DNA of 19,107 nucleotides from JAYOFM01 sp038117225 (lineage in GTDB: Bacteria; Pseudomonadota; Alphaproteobacteria; Rhodospirillales; Casp-alpha2), in the NCBI GenBank assembly GCA_038117225.1, contig JAYOFM010000077.1, positions 1-19,107 on the forward strand, written 5' to 3'. The position numbers were made by a program, and so were the translations under genes. Shown here piece by piece: positions 6,710 to 12,490 of this stretch (position 1 is its first letter; each line of letters starts with the position of its first letter). A model generated the notes under the pieces. That model was given only the letters and a program-made list of their open reading frames with translations. It did not search any database and had not been told where the DNA came from.

Positions 6710-7357
6710 TCAACCGGTCTGGCCGGTCGTGCCGGGTGATTTGGCTTTTACCCGCGGGTCTGTCGTGGGCTCATCCAGGTCCGTCGGCGTGTCCTCGCGG
6801 GCGATTTGCCGTAACCCCGCGATCAGGTAATCGTAGCCGGTTATCAAGGTCAACAGCGCCGCGCCCCAGATGCCGACCAGACCAACATCGGAAGTCGTCA
6901 ACGGCCCAAATTGCGGCCCCGACGGGCCGACCACCAGGAACCCGAGGGCCAACATCTGCATGGTCGTCTTCCACTTGGCCAGCCAGGTTACCGGAACCGA
7001 GACCTGGACCTCGGCGAGAAACTCGCGCAGGCCGGAAACGACGAGCTCGCGGCACAGAATGATCAACGCGCCGATCAGGTGAATGCCGTTGACCCGGTCG
7101 ATGCCGGCGAAGGTCATCAACAGCGCCGCCACCAGAAGTTTGTCGGCAATGGGATCGAGGAACCGTCCGAAGGATGACTGTTGCGACCAGGCGCGGGCCA
7201 GATAGCCGTCGAAGAAATCGGTGATACAGGCCACGGTGTAGATGGCGAAGGCGCTCCAATCGGCCAGCGGCCCATCGAAAAAGACCAATAGCACGACGAT
7301 CGCCGGAATGGCGACGATGCGTGACAGGGTCAACAGATTTGGCAGGCTTGTCAGCAT
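6710..7357 (-). CDS. pgsA: CDP-diacylglycerol--glycerol-3-phosphate 3-phosphatidyltransferase
   Basis: Membrane enzyme that makes phosphatidylglycerophosphate, the committed step to phosphatidylglycerol and cardiolipin. The CDP-alcohol phosphatidyltransferase motif D-x2-DG-x2-AR-x8-G-x3-D-x3-D is matched exactly at residues 47-72 (DFFDGYLAR through FLDPIAD). Several hydrophobic segments are visible, including residues 7-27, the 75-90 region, 96-112 and 155-175. The 215-aa length is slightly long because of a polar C-terminal tail (from about REDTPTDLDEP) that lies outside the catalytic fold. It is 106 bp downstream of uvrC, a pairing common in proteobacteria, and 58 bp upstream of mobB. Confidence 0.95.
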   Translation of the reverse strand: MLTSLPNLLTLSRIVAIPAIVVLLVFFDGPLADWSAFAIYTVACITDFFDGYLARAWSQQSSFGRFLDPIADKLLVAALLMTFAGIDRVNGIHLIGALIILCRELVVSGLREFLAEVQVSVPVTWLAKWKTTMQMLALGFLVVGPSGPQFGPLTTSDVGLVGIWGAALLTLITGYDYLIAGLRQIAREDTPTDLDEPTTDPRVKAKSPGTTGQTG

Positions 7358-7463
7358 GACGATCTTTCGCGCGGTCGCGTGGGCCCGGTCGCGGTCAGGA
7401 ATTTCAGCGGCGCCCGATCCTCGTTTCTAGCAGACGCGCCGCCCCAGTCCAAGGCGGCCGGGT

Positions 7464-9368
7464 TCAATCATCCGGATGGAACCAGTCGTAGATCTTTTGC
7501 GCCATGGCGTGGCTGACGCCCTCGACACTGGCCAAATCCTCGCGCGCCGCCTGGGTAATCGCCTGCGCCGCACCAAAATGATGCAGCAGGGCGCGCTTGC
7601 GCTTGGCGCCGATGCCGGGCACGTCATCAAGCAGCGAGCGGGTCAGTTGTTTGGCGCGGCGGCCCCGATGGGCGCCGATGGCGAAACGATGGGCCTCGTC
7701 ACGCAGCCGCTGCAGGAAATATAATACCGCGTCACGCTCGTGCAGGGAAAACGGCTTGCGTCCGTTCATGAAAACGCGCTCGCGTCCGGCATTGCGGTCG
7801 GGGCCCTTGGCGATGGCACATAGGCCGATGTCATCGATGCCCAGATCGGCGAAGACCTGGCGCGCCACGCCCAATTGCCCGGCGCCGCCATCGATGATGA
7901 CCAGGTCCGGCCATTGTCCGCGTTCCCGATCCGGGTCTTCCTTGAGGGCGCGGGAAAACCGGCGCGTCAGGACCTCTCGCATCATGGCGTAGTCATCGCC
8001 GGGCACGAATCCTTCCGCCGCCGTCGCCTTGATATTGAACTTGCGATAAGCGGCCTTCTCGAAGCCTTCCGGGCCGGCGACGATCATGCCGCCGACGGCC
8101 TTGGTGCCGGAGACGTGGGAATTGTCGTAGACCTCGATGCGGCCCGGCGGCGCGTCGAGCTTGAGCGTTTTCGCCAGACCATCCAATAGCCGCCGCTGCG
8201 ACGCACTTTCCGACATGCGCCGGGCCAGGGCCTCGCGCGCGTTGGCCACGGCGTGGGCGACCGGCTTCAACTTGGCGCCGCGCCTTGGGTGGAGCAGTGT
8301 CACCTTGTGGCCGGCGCGCACGCCGAGAGCCTCGGCGATCAGAGACGCGTGCGGCACCGCGTGGCTGATGACCACGGTACGGGGCGGCGGTGTCTTGGCA
8401 TAGAACTGACCGAGGAACGCTTCCAGCACCACGTCCGTCGTCTCGTCCTTGGCGTGGCTGGGGAAGTAGGCGCGGTTGCCATGGCTGTGACCACCGCGGA
8501 AGAAGAACACCTGCACGCAGGTCTGACCGCCTGCCTGATGGGCGCCGATGACGTCGGCATTTTCGATTCCCTTGACCGCGAACTCGGCCTGTGTCTGCAC
8601 TCGTGTCAGCGCTTGGATACGATCGCGAAACTCGGCAGCCTTCTCGAACTCCAGTGAGTCCGATGCGTCCTGCATGCGCTGGGCGAATTCCTGCTGGATG
8701 CGTTGGCTGCCGCCGGTCAGAAAGGCGCGCGCCTGGTCGACCAGCTCGGCGTACTCGGATTCGCTGACCCGTCCGACGCAAGGCGCGGCACAACGCTTGA
8801 TTTGGTGCAACAGACAAGGACGGGTGCGGGTCTTGAATACCGTATCGGCGCAATTGCGAAGCAGGAAGGCGCGCTGCAGGATATTCAGCGTCTGATTGAC
8901 GGCGCCGACCGAGGCGAAGGGACCGAAGTAGTCGCCGGCGCGTTTCTTGGCGCCCCGGTGTTTGACGATGCGAGGAAATGCATGATCGCCAGTCAGCAGG
9001 ATCAAGGGAAACGATTTGTCGTCGCGCAGTAGTATGTTGTAGCGCGGCGCATAGCGCTTGATCAGGTCGGCTTCCAGCAGCAGAGCTTCCGCCTCGGTGG
9101 GCGTGGTCACCACCTCCAGGGCGCGGGTTTCGGCGATCATGCGGCGCATGCGGATGGATTGGCGCTCCGGCGTGGCATAGGCCTGTACGCGCTTCTTGAG
9201 GCTCTTTGCCTTGCCGACGTAAAGCACATCACCCGTTGCATTGAGCATGCGGTAAACGCCGGCGGACGCGGGGAGGTTTCGCAACTCCGCCTTGATCAAC
9301 GCGGCGCCGATCGGCTTGCCGTCGTCCGCGCCGGCGTCGTCGGTGGCTTCTTCGCTGGACTCATGCAT
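7464..9368 (-). CDS. uvrC: Excinuclease ABC subunit C
   Basis: UvrC makes both incisions in nucleotide excision repair after UvrA/UvrB load at damage. Domains in order are the GIY-YIG nuclease (AGVYRML to LYVGKAKSLKKRV, residues about 36-62), a cysteine cluster C173-x11-C185-x7-C193-x3-C197, a UVR motif (SLEFEKAAEFRDRI, about 238-251), the RNase H-like 3' half (IEVYDNSHVSGTKAVGG) and two C-terminal helix-hairpin-helix motifs (DDVPGIGAKRKRALLHHFG; LASVEGVSHAMAQKIY). The cysteine spacing is identical to that in E. coli UvrC, where it has been reported to hold a [4Fe-4S] cluster. At 634 aa it is near normal, with a short acidic N-terminal extension. ATG 9368 is the only possible start in the open frame upstream of the GIY-YIG domain. 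No clear ribosome-binding site precedes it; a GGGC/GCCC repeat sits there instead. Confidence 0.98.
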   Translation of the reverse strand: MHESSEEATDDAGADDGKPIGAALIKAELRNLPASAGVYRMLNATGDVLYVGKAKSLKKRVQAYATPERQSIRMRRMIAETRALEVVTTPTEAEALLLEADLIKRYAPRYNILLRDDKSFPLILLTGDHAFPRIVKHRGAKKRAGDYFGPFASVGAVNQTLNILQRAFLLRNCADTVFKTRTRPCLLHQIKRCAAPCVGRVSESEYAELVDQARAFLTGGSQRIQQEFAQRMQDASDSLEFEKAAEFRDRIQALTRVQTQAEFAVKGIENADVIGAHQAGGQTCVQVFFFRGGHSHGNRAYFPSHAKDETTDVVLEAFLGQFYAKTPPPRTVVISHAVPHASLIAEALGVRAGHKVTLLHPRRGAKLKPVAHAVANAREALARRMSESASQRRLLDGLAKTLKLDAPPGRIEVYDNSHVSGTKAVGGMIVAGPEGFEKAAYRKFNIKATAAEGFVPGDDYAMMREVLTRRFSRALKEDPDRERGQWPDLVIIDGGAGQLGVARQVFADLGIDDIGLCAIAKGPDRNAGRERVFMNGRKPFSLHERDAVLYFLQRLRDEAHRFAIGAHRGRRAKQLTRSLLDDVPGIGAKRKRALLHHFGAAQAITQAAREDLASVEGVSHAMAQKIYDWFHPDD

Positions 9369-9369
9369 G

Positions 9370-9382
9370 GGGCAATTTGCCC
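9370..9382. repeat. Inverted repeat immediately upstream of the uvrC start
   Basis: GGGCAA and TTGCCC flank a single T. In the uvrC mRNA this could form a short GGGC/GCCC stem with a 5-nt loop directly before the AUG, at the place a ribosome-binding site would occupy. The symmetry is seen directly; an effect on translation is speculative. Confidence 0.35.
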
Positions 9383-9460
9383 ATACCAGGGATAGGCGTC
9401 AACAAGGTCTCGATCATGAAAGATCACACCTATCGGTTCCTGAGCATTCTCAAGAAAGAC

Positions 9461-9481
9461 TATCCACGCTCCCTGTGGATA
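9461..9481. repeat. Inverted repeat TATCCAC-N7-GTGGATA carrying a perfect DnaA box
   Basis: Two 7-bp arms are separated by 7 bp. The right arm extends to TGTGGATAA (9474-9482), whose complement TTATCCACA is the consensus DnaA box. The left arm gives CTATCCACG, 7 of 9 matches, in the opposite orientation. Such paired boxes occur in origins and in DnaA-controlled promoters. Confidence 0.55.
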
Positions 9482-9516
9482 AGCTTGTTGAAAAAACGCG
9501 CCGCGGCTAGAAAGGT

Positions 9517-9529
9517 ATTGAGTCTCAAT
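9517..9529. repeat. Perfect palindrome ATTGAG-T-CTCAAT with a GANTC methylation site
   Basis: The 13-bp palindrome is symmetric around T9523 and includes GAGTC (9520-9524), the target pattern of the alphaproteobacterial cell-cycle methylase CcrM. It could be a regulator site upstream of uvrC. The protein that would bind it is unknown. Confidence 0.35.
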
Positions 9530-9542
9530 GGTTTTTTGTAAT

Positions 9543-9561
9543 TTGCCTCAAAAACAGGCAA
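9543..9561 (+). terminator. Short hairpin followed by a weak T-rich stretch
   Basis: TTGCCT and AGGCAA form a 6-bp stem with a 7-nt loop, followed on the + strand by TATTTTAAA. No + strand gene ends nearby and there is no T-run on the minus strand, so a terminator role for folB is doubtful. It may instead be part of the structured AT-rich region. Confidence 0.2.
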
Positions 9562-9572
9562 TATTTTAAATC

Positions 9573-9599
9573 ATTGAATTTATTGAATTAATTGTTGCT
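9573..9599. repeat. Tandem AT-rich 9-mers (ATTGAATTW, two copies plus a partial third)
   Basis: ATTGAATTT, ATTGAATTA and ATTGTTGCT follow each other in a 9-bp period. Short AT-rich tandem repeats beside DnaA boxes are typical of origin unwinding elements, but they also occur in ordinary promoters. Confidence 0.45.
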
Positions 9600-9745
9600 T
9601 GTTGTGGTTCGAAAGACGGCACGTCATCGTTGGGTAATTTAGCCGCCATTAAACCGCAACATACGATCGCCTGTGCACAAGTGGCCAATTAGGGACTTAG
9701 AAGCCTGGCCCGCGCGACTTGGAAATACTCGTGTAATAACGCCAT

Positions 9746-10165
9746 CTATACTTTGGTATTAAATCGCTCGATTTCGACACCGACACTTTCCGCCTGGGCG
9801 AACACATCCAGTTTTTCAATGCGAACGCGCGCCGAGTGTACACGGCGATCGCCGAGGCACATGGTGGCCACGTCATCGGCCAATGTTTCCACCAATTTGA
9901 CGTGTCCGCGCGCGATCAGGGCGGTGACGCCGTCGACGAGCGCTTCGTAATTGACCACGTTGACGAGGTCGTCGTCGACCGGCGCCTCGCCTTCGCCGAC
10001 GGCGAGGTCCAGATTGATGCGTACCCGTTGCGGCCGGTCGTGCTCGTGCGGATGCACGCCGATCAGGGCGTCGACGATCAGATCACGCACGAACACATGC
10101 CGCGTGCCGGTGGCGGCATCGGCGAGCCGTGGTGGCGGTACGAGTTTGATGGCCTCGGGACTCAT
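9746..10165 (-). CDS. folB: Dihydroneopterin aldolase
   Basis: FolB cleaves 7,8-dihydroneopterin to 6-hydroxymethyl-dihydropterin and glycolaldehyde in folate synthesis. Core segments are FVRDLIVDALIGVHPHEHDRPQRVRINLDL, VVNYEALVDGV, VKLVETLADDVA and SARVRIEKLDVFAQAESVGVEIER. The residues expected at the active site are E41, Y73 and K118, matching the Glu/Tyr/Lys pattern of characterised FolB proteins. At 139 aa it has about 20 extra N-terminal residues relative to the shortest members. It lies 19 bp after the pteridine-reductase-like SDR, with an AGGG sequence before the ATG, so the two probably work together. It ends its gene run; no clear intrinsic terminator follows. Confidence 0.92.
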   Translation of the reverse strand: MSPEAIKLVPPPRLADAATGTRHVFVRDLIVDALIGVHPHEHDRPQRVRINLDLAVGEGEAPVDDDLVNVVNYEALVDGVTALIARGHVKLVETLADDVATMCLGDRRVHSARVRIEKLDVFAQAESVGVEIERFNTKV

Positions 10166-10184
10166 GGCCGGTGCCCTGTCACGG

Positions 10185-10970
10185 TCATTCGATGATATCC
10201 TTTTCTCCGGTCGGCGGCGCCCAGCCCATGTGTTGGCCGCTGTCGACAGCGATCATCTGCCCGGTCACCGACGGGGCGTCAAGCAGGAAGCGCACGGCCG
10301 AGGCGATTTCCGCCGGCGCCACCGGCCGCGCCAGGGGCTGCGCCGACCACTGGCGGCGGAAGTCGTCATCGCTCTGGCGGGTCGATTTCAGCACTGGTCC
10401 CGGACCGACCCCGTTGACGCGCACCGTCGGCGCCATGGCGCGCGCCAGCATGCGGGTCATATCCCACAAGGCCATTTTAGACAGTGTGTAGGTGGTGAAA
10501 TAGGGTGTCGGGTTCATCACCCGATGATCGATGATATTGACCACGGCGCCCGATACCGGGTTTTCCTCGGTAGCATCAGCTAACTTCCGTGCCAGGGCCT
10601 GCGTGAGCACGAAAGGGGCGCGCAGGTTGATGCTCATGTGCCGTTGCCAGCTTTCGGCGTCGGCGCTCAGAGCATCGTCCTCCTCGAACACCGAGGCATT
10701 GTTGACCACGGCGGTGATTGGGCCAATCGCGGCTTCGGCGCGGTCCAGCAGGGCGGCCAATGCCGTCTCGTCACTTAGATCGGCCGCCACCGGCGCCGCG
10801 CGAACGCCCATGGCTTGTAATTCATCAGCCAGCGTGGCCGCGTCCTCGCTTGAGTGATGGTGGTGAATGGCGATGGCGCGGCCGTGCGCCGCCAACTCAA
10901 GCGCGATGGCACGGCCGATGCGCCGCGCCGCGCCGGTGATCAGGACACCCTCTGTCGGCGGCTCGGACAT
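10185..10970 (-). CDS. Pteridine-reductase-like SDR (FolM/PTR1 type)
   Basis: A 261-aa short-chain dehydrogenase/reductase. Its nucleotide motif is TGAARRIG (residues 12-19), the TGx3RxG form found in pteridine reductases, not the usual TGxxxGxG; the Arg favours NADPH. The NNAS motif is at 90-93. The usual catalytic Ser is replaced by Asp in NIIDHR (D148), exactly 13 residues before Y161 of the YTLSK motif (K165). This Asp-Tyr-Lys triad with the same spacing is the hallmark of PTR1. FolM-type enzymes reduce dihydromonapterin or dihydrofolate, so adjacency to folB supports a pterin or folate role. I chose ATG 10970; GTG 10976 two codons upstream is possible. It is 15 bp downstream of the antiporter gene. 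A general SDR on another substrate is the alternative, but motif and context agree. Confidence 0.88.
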   Translation of the reverse strand: MSEPPTEGVLITGAARRIGRAIALELAAHGRAIAIHHHHSSEDAATLADELQAMGVRAAPVAADLSDETALAALLDRAEAAIGPITAVVNNASVFEEDDALSADAESWQRHMSINLRAPFVLTQALARKLADATEENPVSGAVVNIIDHRVMNPTPYFTTYTLSKMALWDMTRMLARAMAPTVRVNGVGPGPVLKSTRQSDDDFRRQWSAQPLARPVAPAEIASAVRFLLDAPSVTGQMIAVDSGQHMGWAPPTGEKDIIE

Positions 10971-10985
10971 GGCCACGCCGCTATC

Positions 10986-11966
10986 TCAGCCGGCGGTCAC
11001 GGAGCCGAGTAGTTTTTCGACGCCGTAGACCTGCGCGCCGATGTAGGCGAGATAGAGCGCCGTGAACACGGCGGCCAAGCCGCGCGTCAGACGGGCCTTG
11101 CCGAGCAGGACCGGCAACAGCATCACGGTTGCCGCCAGCATCACCCAGATATCGGCCCGCACGATCTGATCGGCCACGGGCAGGGTTGCGACCAGGGCCG
11201 CCGCGCCACCGACGCCAAGCATATTGAAAATGTTGGACCCAATGACATTGCCGATGGCGACGTCCGGGTGGCCACGATAGGCGGCGACGACCGACGCCGC
11301 CAGCTCCGGCACCGAGGTGCCGAAGGCGAACAGGGTCAGCCCGATCACTTCCTCCGATACACCGAAGATGCGGGCGATGGTGATGCCGCCTTCAACCAGC
11401 ATATCCGATCCCCAGGCCAATCCGACGATCCCGATGGCGACGGCGCCGAGAGCCTTGGGCAGGGAGTCGCCGAAGGTGGACATCTCCTCGACTTCCTCGA
11501 CCGTTTCCCCGGCCACGTCCGGATCCGTGGTGCCGCGCAAGTAGGAGGCGAGCAGAAACCCAATGAAACCAGTCATCAGAATAACGCCGGCGATCCGACC
11601 GAGATGGCCGAGGGTGCACAGGAAGGCGAATAAAACGGTGCCGCCGAGTAGGATGACGGAATCCCTGAGCAGCGCATCGGGCTTGGCGAGGATGGGTGTG
11701 ATCAGGCAGGTAATGCCCAGGATCAACCAGACGTTGGCGATGTTGGAGCCAACGATGTTACCGATGGCGAGGCCAGGCGCGCCGGCGAAGGCGGCGTTCA
11801 TGGTAACCACGAATTCCGGTGCCGAGGTGCCGAGCGCAATGACGGTCATGCCAATGACCAACGGGCTGATGCCGAGCCGTCGGGCGATGGTGACAGAGCC
11901 GCGGACCAACAATTCCGCGCCGACGAGCAGCACGATCAGGCCGCCTATCACCTGTAGATACATCAT
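10986..11966 (-). CDS. Calcium/sodium antiporter (CaCA superfamily, YrbG-type)
   Basis: A 326-aa inner-membrane cation exchanger with about ten hydrophobic segments in two inverted halves. The alpha-1 repeat is GMTVIALGTSAPEFVVTM with GNIVGSNIANVWLILG; the alpha-2 repeat is GLTLFAFGTSVPELAASV with GNVIGSNIFNMLGVGG. The acidic Glu in each GTSxPE and the Asn in each GSN are the cation-binding positions. The two halves are joined by a short acidic cytoplasmic loop (DPDVAGETVEEVEEM). The E. coli homologue YrbG is a putative Ca2+/Na+ exchanger; the ion is inferred from family. ATG 11966 overlaps the rppH stop as ATGA, so the two are translationally coupled although their functions seem unrelated. 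Confidence 0.92.
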   Translation of the reverse strand: MMYLQVIGGLIVLLVGAELLVRGSVTIARRLGISPLVIGMTVIALGTSAPEFVVTMNAAFAGAPGLAIGNIVGSNIANVWLILGITCLITPILAKPDALLRDSVILLGGTVLFAFLCTLGHLGRIAGVILMTGFIGFLLASYLRGTTDPDVAGETVEEVEEMSTFGDSLPKALGAVAIGIVGLAWGSDMLVEGGITIARIFGVSEEVIGLTLFAFGTSVPELAASVVAAYRGHPDVAIGNVIGSNIFNMLGVGGAAALVATLPVADQIVRADIWVMLAATVMLLPVLLGKARLTRGLAAVFTALYLAYIGAQVYGVEKLLGSVTAG

Positions 11967-12490
11967 CCCTCGTCGTCTCCCTCTGAAACCGCCATATGCC
12001 GGAATTCCTCGACGATCTTTTTATAGACCCGACGCTTAAAAGGCACGATCAGATTGGGTAATTCCGCAATATTGACCCAGCGCCAGTCGGAAAATTCAGG
12101 ACGATCGCTGGCGGCGAGATCGATCTCATCGTCGTTGCCTCGGAAGCGGAGCACGAACCACTTCTGGCGCTGCCCGCGATAACGCCCCTTCCAGGCCACG
12201 CCAAGCAGATGATCGGGCAGGGTATACTCAATCCAAGTTTTTGATTCAGCGATAATTTCCGCCGTGCGGATGCCGGTTTCCTCGGCCAGTTCGCGAATCA
12301 CGGCCAACTCCGGCGCCTCACCCTTATCGATGCCACCCTGCGGCATCTGCCAAAAATGCTCAAGGCCGTCGTCCTGATCGGCTATGCGGCGGCCGACGAA
12401 GACATGGCCGTCCCGGTTCAGTAGAACCGCGCCGACACAGTCGCGATAAGGTAGGCTATCGGCGAGCGCTCGTTTGTCGTCGCCGGTCAT
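11963..12490 (-). CDS. rppH: RNA pyrophosphohydrolase (Nudix)
   Basis: RppH removes pyrophosphate from the 5' triphosphate (or diphosphate) end of mRNA and so triggers RNase E-dependent decay; related enzymes hydrolyse dinucleoside polyphosphates. The Nudix box Gx5Ex7REUxEExGU is complete at residues 52-74 (QGGIDKGEAP through RELAEETGI). YRDCVGAVLLNRDGHVFVGRR and EHFWQMPQGGID are the typical RppH/IalA surroundings, and the 175-aa length is normal. It overlaps the YibQ-type gene upstream and the antiporter gene downstream by 4 bp each (ATGA), placing it inside a tightly coupled unit. Confidence 0.92.
   Translation of the reverse strand: MTGDDKRALADSLPYRDCVGAVLLNRDGHVFVGRRIADQDDGLEHFWQMPQGGIDKGEAPELAVIRELAEETGIRTAEIIAESKTWIEYTLPDHLLGVAWKGRYRGQRQKWFVLRFRGNDDEIDLAASDRPEFSDWRWVNIAELPNLIVPFKRRVYKKIVEEFRHMAVSEGDDEG

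Larger units (their letters stand above)
9369..9745. other. 377-bp AT-rich intergenic region, candidate DnaA-responsive or origin-like
   Basis: No coding frame or RNA gene is convincing here. In the stretch 9531-9600 only 16 of 70 bases are G or C, against a clearly GC-rich background. It contains a perfect DnaA-box sequence (9474-9482), a CTATCCACG match (7 of 9) on the other arm of the same inverted repeat, an 8-of-9 match (TGTGCACAA, 9672-9680), tandem AT-rich 9-mers (9573-9599), a perfect ATTGAG-T-CTCAAT palindrome with a GANTC site, and a 6-bp hairpin. It must also hold the uvrC promoter, which I could not identify with confidence. It is a candidate replication origin or DnaA-controlled region. 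The flanking genes are both on the minus strand. Confidence 0.45.

Noticed and set aside
9436..9452. Possible LexA (SOS) box of the alphaproteobacterial GTTC-N7-GTTC type upstream of uvrC
   Set aside because: Only the first half-site is present; the second reads TTCT at the required spacing.
9606..9613. GGTTCGAA, a tRNA T-loop-like sequence
   Set aside because: The flanks do not pair as a T-arm and no other tRNA arms are present.
9638..9652. CtrA-like TTTA-N7-TTAA site in the AT-rich gap
   Set aside because: One half-site is imperfect, and such short AT-rich matches are expected by chance here. It would gain weight only if the origin hypothesis were supported.
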